Source: Macrocystis pyrifera
Lineage: Eukaryota; Sar; Phaeophyceae; Laminariales; Laminariaceae
NCBI GenBank assembly: GCA_031763025.1
Contig: JASSKH010000037.1
Span: 1,426,001-1,490,000 of the forward strand
Length of the DNA: 64,000 bases
Reading direction: 5' to 3'
The number at the start of each line of letters is the position of its first letter. Position 1 is the stretch's first letter. Made by a program: the position numbers and the translations under genes. This document shows positions 47,563 to 59,582 of this stretch, piece by piece. A model generated the notes under the pieces. That model had not been told where the DNA came from. It worked only from the letters and a program-made list of their open reading frames with translations, and made no database searches.

Positions 47563-50500
47563 ATGAACCACTCCGGGCCTTCATTGAATCCATCGAATCA
47601 AGTGCTCAAAGTCGAACCAGGCACACCGCTTTCCCTCGAAGCAGAGCAATCGACAAATGGAACTGTGGCTGGAGGTACAGCTGCAGGAGGCTGGACCAAC
47701 CAGGGACTAGCGACTGGGTTGGGCATGACGATGGGAGGGGCGGGCGTGATGGGAGCAGCTTCAAAGCCGCCTCCTCCACTGGAGGCAGTGAAGACAAGGA
47801 AGAAGGGACTCTCGGTGGGTTCAGCGGCTGCTGTGCCTGTGACGGCGTCTCTGCTATCTTGATGCAACGAAAACAACCAGACACCGCCTTACGTTCCGCA
47901 GAAGGTCCTCGGTATGCATGTTGCGGCCTTTTAGCAATGCAGGCGGACAGGATAGCGATGAAGGGTGAAGCCGTGTTCCCTTGAGTCCTTCGTGGTTCCT
48001 GGACGCGTGCCATTTGTGTATGTACAGCAGCACAGCAGCAGTAGTGATATTCATTTATTCCAGGTTCAGTTTGAATTCAGATCACACCGCGTCTTTTTTC
48101 CCAACCGCGATCGCCGTTCAACGTTCAAACGAGGCAACGAGAAATGCTGGGCAGGCCGGCCTCCCACCTCCCACAGCAGTACGTACAGCTGCTGTGTGCA
48201 TTCCACCGCAGTTTGCATTTCTCGCTGTGCAATCCAATGACCACATAATGCTGTACGAGGTGCCATGTTGTGTTTGTCAATTGCCCAACATATGATAGGG
48301 AGCTCTCGTGAGGAAGGTATGACATACCTGCGCGGGCACCAGCAAGATATCAGATATCAGGTACCAGGTATCAGATATGACCTACCTACAGCAGTACTGT
48401 AAACTGTAAATAAACATCAAAGATGTCAGCAGACAGCACTTTCACCCGTGACAGACAGCAACTTTGCCTTGCCTTGACTGACTGACGCCAAACTATTAGG
48501 TTTTAGTGTGGAACACTCTGCCCTGCACCCTTGACAGCGCACATTTTGTGTGGCTTGACATGTCTCCTGACACCTTCGGTAAACACCGTACCTGCTATAT
48601 ATTACTTTACAGACCTCGCACAGATATTCCATTCTCACTTGATGATCTAGATCTTTCAAGGCAGATCTGCTCCCGGTCGTGTATGATCCAGCTCGTGTTG
48701 CCGGGTGGGACCCGTATAACCTGCATGATCTGGTGCTTGTTTTCTGGATTGGATCTGTACTAGGCAGGTCCTGAAAAATCTCTCACTAAGGCTAGTGAGG
48801 AACTTGATCTGTTGTAGATACAGTAGATAGATCATGATCTGTCAGAAGCGTGAACCTTTATCTCTGGCAGGTGCCCTATATCGCGACACGATTCCAGTCT
48901 GTTCACGCCGCTTGTTGCTACGTGCCGTACACCTCCAGGTTGCCTGTCCCATAGCCTACGGATCCCTTGCTTTCCTCCTGGAAAGGAAGAAGCAGAGCGA
49001 ATTCGTCACGCACAGATGGACTCGTGAGTGCGCTATTTATTTGCTGTATGAAATAGGCACTTCGGGCGTGTGGGGTTGTCGTACATGGTTGGTGCCGAAG
49101 CGGCATCGCCGGAAGCATGGGGAGAAGAAGACCCATCGGTACGCAGGTAGAGCGTGTGCAGCCTCGCTTACAGCGTGTGCTCTCATGCACGCTTGAAATG
49201 CTGCGTGCCTTATCTCGTTGTCCTTCGATTAATGATCCGTGCCTGTCCCGCCCGTGCTTTCTCCGGCAGTGTTTGTGCGAGGACCTAACGGGGAGGACAT
49301 ATCGTACTTCGTATCCAAGGTGGTGTTCACGCTGCATCCCAGCTTCGCGGAAGCCACTAGGGGTCAGTCGCAAGACAGCAGCATCGATATCGTATTTTCT
49401 CTGACCACTCGATCACGGCCAATCTCCACCCCGGTCTGGCTTTCTGGACTGCCTTTGAGTTGTACATATCTTAAGAGAGTCCGAGCGAAGGCACCCTTTG
49501 AAACATAAATCCTGGTTCCGTTCACCTCCCGCCTTCTTCCGATTTTGCAAAATCCGCGTTGTTCGCTTGCAATTGTTTCACACCTTGGACAGATCATCTA
49601 CAGTTCACAATCTAGATCTTTCAGGGCAGATAGATAGATAGATAGATAGATTCCTGATCTGTATGATCTGTATGATCATAGATCATGTTGTCGGGTGGGA
49701 GCCGTGTAGTGTGCATGATCTAGCGCACATTTCCTGGGTTGGACATGTACTGCAGCAGATCCTGCACGGCATCTTATATCGGCAGGTTAGGATCTAGATT
49801 ATCTATCTGTAGATGATGATCTATCTGATCTGTAGATGATCTATTCGAGCTGTTAATTTTTTGTGTTTGCTGCGATCGTGTGATGTTTGGCTGCCGTTGT
49901 GTGGCCTGCGTGGGGTGCACACTTTTGGGAGTGTGCTGGTTATGCCTGTTGCGTCTGAGCACGACGGCCGCCCCGCTGTCCCGATCTTTCATTTGTCGAC
50001 ACTGCCGCCCGTGTTGCAGGGTGCCCGTGACGCTCCCTGTTCTCTGCTGAGTAGCGGACCGCCCTACAGTAGTATTGACCATGCAATGCCGTCATGGTAG
50101 GGATTTATGCAGGCTGTACTAGCGATGGACAGGGCGTAGAGTCGTGGGTGCGACTTTTCTAGGCGAAACCGTCTATTTTGTTCTCTACCGGCAGCCAAGC
50201 GGCGATAGTGCACTGCTACTGTAGCCATGTTGTTGGTGTGGTGTGGGTCATGGTGATGGTGTTGATGTCGGTGTCGGTGTTGCCGTTAGTGCTGGTGTTG
50301 GTGCTGGGGTTGGTGTTACTGTCACTGTTGCTGTTGTTCTTGGCGTCGGTGTTCGCAGTTTTATCCATCGCCGTAATCGAGTCCACGGTCTCAAGACAGC
50401 CTCCATTATTTTCTGGTCGGGTGGCAAATTCTGCTTTCAAGTCAGCACGTACGCTTCGGGCGTGTCTTATTTCACGTTCCCTGATGTTGGAACTCTGTCA

Positions 50501-51484
50501 TACCGATAATTGGTCCATCCTACTGCCTCGCCGCGGTTTCGCTCCTTGCCTGCGCTTTCGCCTCCTTCCAGCTAATCACTAGAACAAATTTATTGTCATG
50601 AACACCAGATAACACTGCTGCAAACACTCCATAGCACTGATGTGAACACGCAACAGCACTGCTGCTGTAAACACTCAATAGCACATGTGGCAATCACTAT
50701 TTATATTTACCCTTGTGCGGTAAAGACTATTCGTCCTTGTACTGTTGATGCACTACATATAACTTTTTACGGGGGAACATACCAGGTAGTAGATAGGACC
50801 AAATATTGTTGGTACAAATATAAAAATATACCTGGTACAGGTTTTTTGTGTGTACCGTAGGTCCTATTTACTATGGTCCCCGTGATATCAACACTGTCAG
50901 CACTACGTGCATAACGCTACATACTGTTAACTCTATTCGCCCTTGTTTGCACCGTTGCCGCAGAGATAAAGTCGCCGCCTTTCGAAGTGACCGAAATGGG
51001 GTGGGGAGAGTTCGAGGCGAAGATGACGATGCACTTCAAAGACCCCAATGAGAAGCCCGTCGATGTGCTGCACCAGCTCCGTCTCTACCACGACCCCGCA
51101 ACGGGAACAACCCAACCCAAGAAGGTAAGGCCGGAAATATTGTGCCCGTTTGGAATCGGACATGAACATGAAGCGTATGTTATATTCTCGGCCAGAGCGG
51201 TACTAGTTGTAGTGTGGTACTATTAATAGTTGCGAATGGCCTCGGCTGCGAGCATGTGCATTTTTTTTTTTTGTGTTTATTTCCTTGGGCATTCTTCCAC
51301 TCCAGAGTTTTTGGAGCCTGTCTCCACAGACACTAGGTGACGGCGGTTAACTCATGCGAGAACTACCGCTGTACCAACAGCAAGCACGAAAACAAAAACA
51401 GCAACAACAAAGCGAAAACAACAATAGCGCCCACAGCAACAGCAACAAAAAAAACAGCAACAACAACACAGGCAACAACAACAA

Positions 51485-51515
<31 letters not shown>

Positions 51516-53256
51516 AATAACTTGCTATTGATAATAAAACTATCCATATCTTATTCCAAGCAAACTGTCTTTGAAACGTGAGTGCAGTTCGAGGCTGGAT
51601 GCAGTCCATGGTGGACATGGGGGCCGCACGACGGTCGGGAAGAAGGACGTGTAGGCTAGCGTTGCTCAGATGGGTGTTCATGGCGCCGTTTCAGGGGAAA
51701 CTAACCTTACATGACCAGCACTGTACAGGGCGCAAGTCACTCACGGCAAGGATTTCTCGATGCCGTTCGTAAGCCCTCGTACACGCCGGTACCGTACGCG
51801 GAGGAGGGTTTCATCAACCTTGTCCCGGATTTTTTTCACTGAATGGTTCACAAATCTGACAGATGAGATAGATCAGACCCCCGTTTCATGATCTAGATAC
51901 CTCAGGGAAGATTGATTCCTGGTCTGTATGATCTAGCTCGTGGTGCCACGCGGGATACCGTATAATCTTCATGACATAAGCACGTATTTCCTGTGTTGGA
52001 TCTATACTACGCGGATGCTGCATAACGTATCATGACGGCAGGTTAGGATCTACCGTTTATGATCTAGATCGTGACCTGCCCGACCTGTAAAATGGTTGAA
52101 AAATTACCGACTGTAGTCCCCGACCCTAACCCCGACCGCCTGGAAAAATTATTGAGGATATTTTAGTGTGAAGAGTTAGTGTGGACTACGAACAATTTTG
52201 TCGAAGCTTGAGCTGCTTTGTAGTCGTAATTTGTTTTTGCGTTCCGTCAGCCTGGGCTATCGTCAGGTTCACGTCACGTCAGGTTCCGGTGTGCTGCGGT
52301 TGGAGTGTGAGCGGTTTTAGAACCTTCGTGTTACCGGTATATGCTGTTTTGGAGGCTTAGCCGGGGGCTTCGGAGATGGGTTCGTGCTGTGTGCATAGAG
52401 TGGTTTCGTCCGCAGTGTTCCATCCACCCTGTTAAATGGTGTACGCTTGCCGAGGGGGCACGTACGTGGGGGCCAACTTGGTCCCGCAAAAGGCTCGGGG
52501 TTTCCATACGCCGGGATAGCGAGAGGGTGGTGGGATTTATTTATATACGTAGCCAGCAGCCGAATGTGCGAAGGGTGTAGATTCAAGGGTGTATTCGCAT
52601 GTTCAGGAGAGCACCCCCCAAGCCATTGTAAAATCAAACAGCGACCAAGGAAAGGAAGCTCATGGACATTGTCGGTTTTTATCCCCCCATCTGTCCCTGC
52701 CCCCCCCCCCCCTCCCCCCGCCCATACCCCCCCTCCGGCATGAATCATAGGCGGTGGTGGCGGAATTCTACGATGAGGTGGTTTTCACCGACCCGTATGA
52801 AGAATTCTACAACACCCTCATGCAGGGGCAAAAACTGCTGCCCCAGCGAAAGCACGAACACCAGGAGCACTTCTCCACCTTTTCGGACGGTGATACGCGC
52901 AGCGATTGGCGGCCGCGAGAGAATGGGTTCACAACCAACTGCGAGGTGAGATAAGACACAACCATCAGCATCGAGAAACGTTCAGTAGCATTCGAGATCG
53001 TGCGCAGGTGTATCGTATGTACTGCACCAGCAGGAAAGCAAAAAACGCTGTTGTTGAGCTAAGACGTTGCGCACATGAAATGAACCGGCAACTAACCCCC
53101 CGCATTTTCTTTTTTGCCTGACGATTGTTTGTAACGGCAGAGACAAAGGACAAGATACGCAAGGCGGACATGGATATAGCCCAAATGAAGGCCAGTGCTA
53201 CACCCACGGCCTCCAGGGGCCAGGGTCGACCCGCCCCCGCGCAATCACGCCGATGA
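47563..53256 (+). CDS. YEATS-domain chromatin reader, GAS41/YAF9 type, complete
   Basis: Six exons: 47563-47814, 48939-49023, 49270-49362, 50964-51124, 52751-52945, 53143-53256. Phases 0,1,1,0,0 agree at every join, giving 299 codons and TGA. After a Gly/Ala-rich N-terminal extension of about 84 residues come VACPIAYGSLAFLLERK, THRWTLFVRGPNGED, SYFVSKVVFTLHPSF, SPPFEVTEMGWGEFEAKM, HFKDPNEKPVDVLHQLRLY and VVAEFYDEVVFTDP, the complete YEATS fold. The His of THRWT and the WGEF loop would contribute to the acyl-lysine pocket. A short helix, TKDKIRKADMDIAQMKAS, ends the protein like the GAS41/YAF9 coiled coil. Such proteins read acylated histone H3 within SWR1/NuA4-type (SRCAP/TIP60) complexes in the nucleus. 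The last exon has tandem acceptors (CAGAG); phase demands the second. Introns hold MITE copy 7, three GATC-family repeats and a CAA tract. TAF14 or AF9 relatives are less likely from the C-terminus. Confidence 0.93.
48640..48845 (+). repeat. GATC-rich repeat E, copy 1
   Basis: Shares with copies 2-4 the blocks GATCTAGATCTTTCARGGCA, TGTATGATCYAGCTCGTG, GCCGGGTGGGA, GGATTGGATCTGTAC and a GATCATGATCTG end. About 200-240 bp, non-coding. It ends just before YEATS exon 2. Confidence 0.8.
49608..49848 (+). repeat. GATC-rich repeat E, copy 2, with GATA expansion
   Basis: Same block order as copy 1. A GATA run (about 49628-49651) has expanded inside it. It lies in YEATS intron 3. Confidence 0.8.
50766..50887 (+). 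mobile_element. MITE family A, copy 7, with two 7-bp micro-insertions
   Basis: A family member of about 122 bp whose ends are worn. Against siblings it carries CCAGGTA inserted after ACATA (50782-50788) and CCTGGTA inserted after ATATA (50831-50837). Both sit at a TA and both create the palindromic-looking words TACCAGGTA and TACCTGGTA. It ends 76 bases before YEATS exon 4. Confidence 0.9.
51395..51520 (+). repeat. CAA/CAG trinucleotide tract
   Basis: Imperfect CAA repeat with scattered CAG, in the intron between YEATS exons 4 and 5. It accounts for the Asn/Gln/Thr-rich and Leu/Cys-rich open frames on either strand. Confidence 0.9.
51862..52095 (+). repeat. GATC-rich repeat E, copy 3
   Basis: Starts AGATCAGACCCCCGTTTCAT like copy 4 and runs through ATGATCTAGCTCGTGGTGCC and GGCAGGTTAGGATCTA. 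In the intron between YEATS exons 4 and 5. Confidence 0.8.
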
Positions 53257-53494
53257 TATTAGGGGGACCTCGTGCATTAATAATTAATAGTGGTATGGTG
53301 TTTGTTATCGGTCGGGGCTGCGGCGGTAACGGCTTTTACATAAATCCGGGGGAGTTGCTTTTGCTCGTACGGTCGGGATATGGTGTTTGTTTTTCAGGGT
53401 GATTGGCTGGAAGCCCTCTTCAGTTTGTGTTGCGGCGGGGCATATTAATCAGAACCCACCTTGAGCCTGAAAAACGTGCTGTCCCCCTATGTTC
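53257..53494. other. 3' flank of YEATS gene
   Basis: No further exon is seen. It probably includes the 3' untranslated region; no clear polyadenylation signal was identified. Confidence 0.4.
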
Positions 53495-53534
53495 ACGAAG
53501 CATATTCGGTCCTGATAACTATGCTCCCCCGTGA
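53495..53534. mobile_element. MITE family A, remnant of one end
   Basis: ATTCGGTCCTGATAACTATG followed by CTCCCCCGTGA matches only the right end of the family. The rest is missing. Confidence 0.5.
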
Positions 53535-53752
53535 CTTTACGAGTCGAAGGCTGATCGATGGTGTTACGCTTCTTTCATGACAGTTCGGCAGATGGGCCTG
53601 CGTTAGCTGTACGGTAGTGTACGGTACCTGTAGAATCCAATCAAAGGGACGGACGGTGGCTGCTGAGACTACGCGGAAATCGAAAACATGAAATATACAA
53701 GGATGATGGCATTCTCTTGTTTCAGTATGATCCCAGTAGTACAGCAGTAGGT

Positions 53753-53868
53753 AACCCCTTTTGCCCCTTGTAGGGCCGCAGACCCGTTTATAGGACAATC
53801 CAGTCAAATTCCAAGTAATTTTCCCCCCAAACGGGACTGCAGTACTAAAAGGGTTTAGGGACCCGGTC
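53753..53868 (+). mobile_element. MITE family F, copy 1
   Basis: Inverted ends AACCCCTTTTGCCCCTTGTA.. and ..GGACTGCAGTACTAAAAGGG around a short interior (CCAGTCAAATTCCAAGTAAT). It is related to 56352-56444 and 58401-58500. The left end is more decayed than the right. Confidence 0.7.
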
Positions 53869-53879
53869 CATACGGGACC

Positions 53880-54420
53880 TCAATTTTTTGCACCGTTTTT
53901 TTTTTTTCCCAGTTTCAAGGGACAACACTCGCTCAAGGGAAGATCGGCTAGGTCCCTCGGGTTGGGCTAGGTCTGATAAGGGGCGTTTGGTATATAGAGG
54001 GGATCCCTCCGCCCGACACACTGCGCAGGGATGCCGTGAAGGGGGTCACCTACTGTACCCAATTCCTGCACAGAGTGGTCGCGGTCTTGCACGATTGCAA
54101 GCAAATACAAGGAGGCGCAGGCGCGCTCTTCGGCAAAGGTCTTCCGCTGAACAGCCGTTCGATCCGGCTGGGAGGTGCCCCCGCACAAGTCTCGCCAAGA
54201 GCCAGCAGGCTATATACGCGCGGCGTTAGATTCGTTGACCCCGTTCACACAACAATTTGCGGATACATCGAGGAATTCAATGTTGGAAAGCTCTCGTGGG
54301 AGTTTTATGCACGTCGTCCCTTCGGATACGAGACGGTGGAGACGGGGCGGCCATCTGCCCGGTGGCCCACCAAAACGTCACGTAGCAGGTACCTGACGGT
54401 ACAGTGGTGTTAAATTAATA
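53880..54420 (+). other. Unrecognised open frame at 54036-54413
   Basis: A 125-codon plus-strand frame (with RLYTRGVRFVDPVHTTICGY) has mixed, protein-like composition. It has no recognised family, and a competing minus-strand frame overlaps its left part. It may be an exon of an unknown gene or a transposon fragment; I cannot decide. Confidence 0.25.
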
Positions 54421-54555
54421 GGTGAACAGTGGCAATCAAACCTTACTGTAGTGCACGTGAGCGCAAGTTGGGAGGACTACCAAACACTCGCCACCACACT
54501 CACGGCACGCGGCACGCGAGCGCAACATGGGCGGTGTACCAAACACTCCGGACAC

Positions 54556-54776
54556 GGGACATATCAGATATAGATCAGACCCCCGCTTCATGACCCAGAT
54601 CTTTCTGAACAGATATATCCCTGATCTGTGTGGTCTAGCTAATATCGCCGGGTGAAAAGTATATTCTGTACGATCTATCACCTGTTCCCGGGTAGGGATC
54701 TGTACCATGCAGATCCTGCACGTCCCAGGCGGGTTAGGATCTAAATGATCTACAGCCGTAGATCGTGATCAGTACG
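54556..54776 (+). repeat. GATC-rich repeat E, copy 4
   Basis: Starts AGATCAGACCCCCGCTTCAT-like and keeps the block order (CTGATCTGTGTGGTCTAGCT, GGGATCTGTACCATGCAGAT, GGTTAGGATCTAAATGATC). Most diverged of the four. Confidence 0.75.
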
Positions 54777-56351
54777 ATATTGAGACACTTGCCACGAAAC
54801 TACGGTATACTTCGTATGAACGCAACTTGGATTGGACGGTCTACCGCCCTCTGGCTGCACCATCAGCACCCCACCCTGATTCACAAGTTCTAACTTTTTT
54901 TTTTTCTTCTTCTCCCGCCTCCAAATTTATTTCCCACACGCAATGAAAAGCCTGGCAGCATATTTTCAGAACTATGATATTGTACCGCACACGCTTCCCT
55001 ATTTCGAATTCTCGCCGAAACTCCCGTAAAACCTGGTGCGTACGTAAGACATTTTTCTTGTTGCTACTAATTTCCGAGACTGGTGAAAGGCTTGCCCCAC
55101 AGCAGACCCCGCCTAATGGGTTGAGAATATAGGGGGCGGTGGGGGGGGGCAAAACCGCGACACTCAGAAAAATAATGCATACGTAACAAACAGATCGATC
55201 GGATCACAACCTTCGTAAAATATCTATGATTGGTACGCCCTAAAGCTCTACGGTAGCTAAAATCACCCGCTTTTAACATACACACTTTTTCATCGAACCG
55301 GAACCACAACAGTTGGTAGTATAGAATGTAGCGCAACTTGAAAACTTCGGTACTTGGCTATTTTCTTGGCCGAATTTTCATCGATCGCGGTCCGCGTGGA
55401 ACTTGTCTCTCGACTATCGCCCCGACACTCAACGAGTACGATTGGCCGCGCAAAGTCCTCTCGAACACCCGCTACTGTAATACCAGGTACAAGGTACCGC
55501 CTTCCTACAACCTCACCCCCCCCCCCTTCGACCAACATCAACACGTTGTTGGCATTCGATCCGCACGCGTCAAGAGAGACTTCTTTAAAACTTGAACACG
55601 CTCCCGGAAACGATCCGCACGCATCAAAGCGAAAATAAACTACGCGAATACCGCTCCAGGCGTCCCATGAAAACTCCCGCCCCTCTCGAGCCCCCTCACC
55701 CCCCCCCCCCGCCCAAAAGGGATGCGTGGTCAATGGTCGAACGACTAAGGCAAACAAAAAAGTACGCCTCCTCCCCCCCTCCGTCCCGGCATTGTAGGGA
55801 TGCGAGGGTCTATGGTCATACGAGTACGGTCCTGCATGATATCAAGTACACCCCCCCCCCGCGCGCCGCCCCTCCCCCCCCCCTGCCCACCAGTGGATGG
55901 CTGGGATGACGCGCCACTGCCCCCCCCCCCCCCCCCCCCCACCAAACTTACCGACGTACCCCAGCGGGAGGGTCTAGTCAAGCGCGTGCATCTGTGTGCG
56001 ACAAATAAAAAAAAACTAGAAGTGTACCTACCGTCCCGCAGGAGGTTAAAAAAACACCCCGTATGGGAGTCCGCGGCCCACTCGTCTGGTATCGTATCGT
56101 ACCCACGCCCTATCTACTCCGTCTGAATTCCGCGGACCGTAGCCACCCCTCGTACTATCTTCACCTTCTCCTTCCTGGCCGCCTCAAGTTCACGTCTTTG
56201 TGCTGCCTGCAGCAGCGGCGCACCGGCAGCGGCAGCGGCAGAGGCAGGAAACACGATAGTACGAGGTACACCAGGGGAAACAAGGGTCAATTCAGTAATT
56301 TTATGGGCCAGTGGGTGAGAAGATGCAACAGCAGTAGGAAACACTAGTTGG
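54777..56351. other. Low-complexity, C-tract-rich DNA; repeat D fragment
   Basis: Long C runs lie at 55838-55880 and 55919-55940. A partial repeat D (CCGTCCCGGCATTGTAGGGA) is at 55780-55858. No exon is recognised; Pro-rich and Gly-rich open frames follow the C/G tracts. Confidence 0.5.
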
Positions 56352-56444
56352 ACCCTTTTAGGACTGCAGTCCCGTTTTGGGGACAAATCAGTCAAAATCT
56401 GAGCAATGTCTCCCCAAAACGGGACTGCAGTGTTCGAAGGGTTA
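56352..56444 (+). mobile_element. MITE family F, copy 2
   Basis: About 93 bp, with inverted ends CCCTTTTAGGACTGCAGTCC and CGGGACTGCAGTGTTCGAAG around GGGGACAAATCAGTC. Best preserved inverted core: GGACTGCAGTCCCGTTTTGG. A decayed relative may lie at 56625-56815. Confidence 0.8.
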
Positions 56445-58400
56445 AGCGAGACTCTAGGGAAGCGTTTCTACTAGGCAAGACTCTAATTTGTTTGAGGCGG
56501 GGTTGTTCTACACTAAACCAGTATTAAAAAAATAATTTCCAATATATACCTTGCATATGTTTCGGGCAATAGTAGAGCCAATTCCTTCTGAACGATTTCT
56601 CGCAACCCTTTCATCACTACAAAAAACCACACTAATTCCAAGTAATTTCCCCCCAAAAACGTCGCAACAAACACTACAACACAGAGTACAGCAGTTCTGA
56701 AGGAGTGAAAAGTGATACGACTGCAAAAAAAAAAATCCTGATTCCAAGCACTGTTGTGTCCAGAAAGAATGGTTGCAAGTTCGAAACGGCTTTCAACCCT
56801 TTTAGTGCTGCACTGCATAGAAACATACCAGGCATACCACTCTGTCCCTTAATATAAGCAACTTTTTTGTTGGAATACTAGTGTAAAAAACGTCCTTACA
56901 TTCAGGGACAGATATATTGGTAGAGGGTACTGGTAGTGGGTATCCCGACATATGAGAGGGCACGCGCAGCGCGAAAAGAATAGTGCAGCAGGCCAAATCA
57001 GCTGGACCCGCCTACACTAAAGCCACGTATTTCCCGTTGCTGTGGATAAGAGAGAACGTTAGCCAACAGAGAAGCGTCGTCGGCCTGTGCCACACCTCTC
57101 GTAAGTCGGGGTACCCACTGCTGTGTCTGTAATTCGTCCCCACGTAGGGAGCGCAGCCCTTAATGGGCTAAGCGCTGTCGCCTCCTGTAAGGCTGGCCGC
57201 TGCTCCCTCCCAGAGGGGACACTTTATTTCATCACCCATGTTCAGTGTTTGCATGCGGCTCCGAGAATAATCCGGGGTCATACATGATGAAACGTGAGAA
57301 TGCGACATACGAGTGAGTGCCAGGTACATACTGGAGCTCCCTACGAGTCCTCGCGATACGAGCAGTCATCGCGCGACCAAAAAAAAGTTCGCGATTCGGA
57401 GCATTACGAACGCTCGTGGAATCAAGAAGGGGAAGCTTGAGCTTCCGCAGATTGTCGCGAGCAGTCGGTGTGGGCCCAGACGGCACGGTCGGTGCCTTCG
57501 GTCGCCCGCTCTACTCCGTGCGTGTGTTGCGTGTGCACACCAAAAACGAGTACAGCCATCAGTCTACTGCTGCTGTTGTACTACCACCACTATCGCACAA
57601 CGGCCTGATCTCGCGAAAAAACAAGCAGCGTTCGAGGCCAGCCAGCGCCTACGGTGAGTACATGCATGCCCGACAAGTTGCAATTTGTACACAAGTACCA
57701 GTACACCAGCTATTACTACGTAACCTATGTGGCGCGTCTGCTATCTCGGCTATCGGACAGAATGGTGATCAACCTCCCATATTTACCGTTGTGTACCGGT
57801 ATTCATTTACGCAAATTTCCTGGAACTATGTAGCTCAATACTGCCGAGACATCTCGCCAATTTCGAGCTGAATAGTCCCAGAAGCTTGGCGTAATATGAT
57901 ACCGGTAAGAAGTCAACAAGGGAGGATGGTCACCATTCTGTCCGACAGCAGACGCGCCACAGCAACAGAGGATACACGCAGTACACTACGACAGTACCAA
58001 CAGGTACAGCAGTACAGGACACCTGCAAAGAAAACCAGCAAAAAGCAAGGCATGCCGAGAATTACAGAAATTTAGGAAATTCGGATGCGTCATTACACTG
58101 CGAGTTAGTGTAGAACTCACCCATTCCCAAATAAGAAATCCAGCCTGGATCGGTTTTCATGTTTCTTACTTTTGGGTGCTCTTTACTACTAGTATCTGGT
58201 ATGTTGTATGCCACAAAGGCAACGGCTGTGCGCGGGTCACGCCACGCCATCAAGTGCTTGGGTGCCACTCGCGGCCTGCGAGTCAAGTGCTGGCAGTGCT
58301 GGTAGTATTGGCAGTGCTGGATGAGGGGTGTCACGACATGGGTATAAAACTACTACTGCTGCCGCACTTTTGGGCCAAAATGTTTCCGACTGATCTGATC
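56445..58400. other. No gene recognised; orphan donor at 57653
   Basis: A good donor context (CTACG/GTGAGT) at about 57653 follows a frame reading RPDLAKKQAAFEASQRLR, but no matching acceptor or partner exon was found. The 184-codon frame at 57317-57871 has no family. Confidence 0.35.
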
Positions 58401-58500
58401 GGGGCTTTAGTACCGCAGTCCCGATTTGGGGACAAACTATTACTAGTCTAATTATAAGTGATTTGTCCCCAAAACGGGACTGCGGGACTAAAAGGGTTAA
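58401..58500 (+). mobile_element. MITE family F, copy 3
   Basis: Inverted ends GGCTTTAGTACCGCAGTCCC and GGGACTGCGGGACTAAAAGG around a divergent centre (ACTATTACTAGTCTAATTAT). About 100 bp, non-coding. Confidence 0.8.
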
Positions 58501-58599
58501 CCCAATATCATCGGAAAACCGTTATTAGTGTTGAACTATCAGGTATATTTTTCGTGATATATCTATACACCTGCATATAGTCTTTGCCCTAACCCTAAG

Positions 58600-58642
58600 G
58601 GTAGAAAGAATGGTTGAATGTGAAGAACGCACGCACATTTAG
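58600..58642 (+). repeat. Short LINE 3'-end remnant
   Basis: GGTAGAAAGAATGGTTGAATGTGAAGAACGCACGCACATTTA matches, in parts of under 20 bases, the terminal block of the LINE 3' untranslated region seen at 61970-62010 and 21401-21440. A doubled CCCTAA lies just before it. Confidence 0.5.
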
Positions 58643-59059
58643 GCTTTCGGAATGCACTGATTGATCATCGGGTTGCACTTTTAGCGTGTCTCGACATCAG
58701 TTTTTGGATGACTCGGCAATGGCTTAGTGATGACTTTCTGTAGTAGTGATGTCTCACTAATAGTATAGAGCTCCTCGAGTCAGGAGCTCTGAAAAATTGG
58801 ACGCTAGCAAGCGTCGCATAGAGCGACACAAGGACGTCCAACTTGCTATAAATACGAAACATCGCTCCTTGGGTCACAACGTCAACATGATCAACCATAC
58901 ACCGTCATCAACACTACTTTAATATATTATACCTGCTGTTTACTACAAGCAGTATATAAAAGTTGAAAATACACCTCAACTACTTGTCAGATAGAAAAAT
59001 TCGTCGAAAAACTCACATTTTCAGTGATGATGATATTAATACTAATAGTACTGAACTAC

Positions 59060-59168
59060 TATTACGGAGGGCCATAGTAAATAGGACCAAATATTGTTAG
59101 TAAAAAAAGGAAAAAATATAGTTTTTTGTGTGTACCGCAGGTCCTATTTACTATGGTCCCCCGTAATA
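59060..59168 (+). mobile_element. MITE family A, copy 8
   Basis: Inverted ends TTACGGAGGGCCATAG / CTATGGTCCCCCGTAA flanked by TA, with the usual interior. It is set in AT-rich DNA with many ACTATTAATAG words. Confidence 0.9.
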
Positions 59169-59582
59169 TTAACAATACCAAGTACTATTAATAGTAATAT
59201 TATATTAACAAAACCAAGATCATACAAAGCGTGTTAGCAGGTATACGAGACACCGATTACGGGTTTTTTGTGACCTCGTCTAGGACACATAGGTACAGCA
59301 GCAGTAGGTCGGTGACTTGCCTAGTTTTACAGCCAACTGGGTAGTCAGTCTACGTACAGCAGCATAATTAATTTCCATGCATAAATCATGAAAAAGGAGA
59401 GTATGGCTATTGGTGGTTGCTAATGCGGCAGCATATTTACAACTGCTGCGCTCAAGAAATGGTGAAAGGTTCCAAGAAATTTATGATAATTTTCTAGAAG
59501 GGTTCGGTGGTCGTAACATCCGTCTAAAAAATCAAGTAAAACCCGGCTTCAGCCAGCTCGAAAGGGGTCCCTATCTTTCGGC

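Noticed and set aside
51347-51681. Leu/Cys-rich and Asn/Gln-rich frames
   Set aside because: They are translations of the CAA tract in a YEATS intron.
57140-57215. Possible tRNA (GGGCTAAGCGCTGTCGCC)
   Set aside because: Only an A-box-like word; no B-box or cloverleaf.
58586-58600. Telomere-like CCCTAACCCTAA
   Set aside because: Only two units; too short to call an interstitial telomere.
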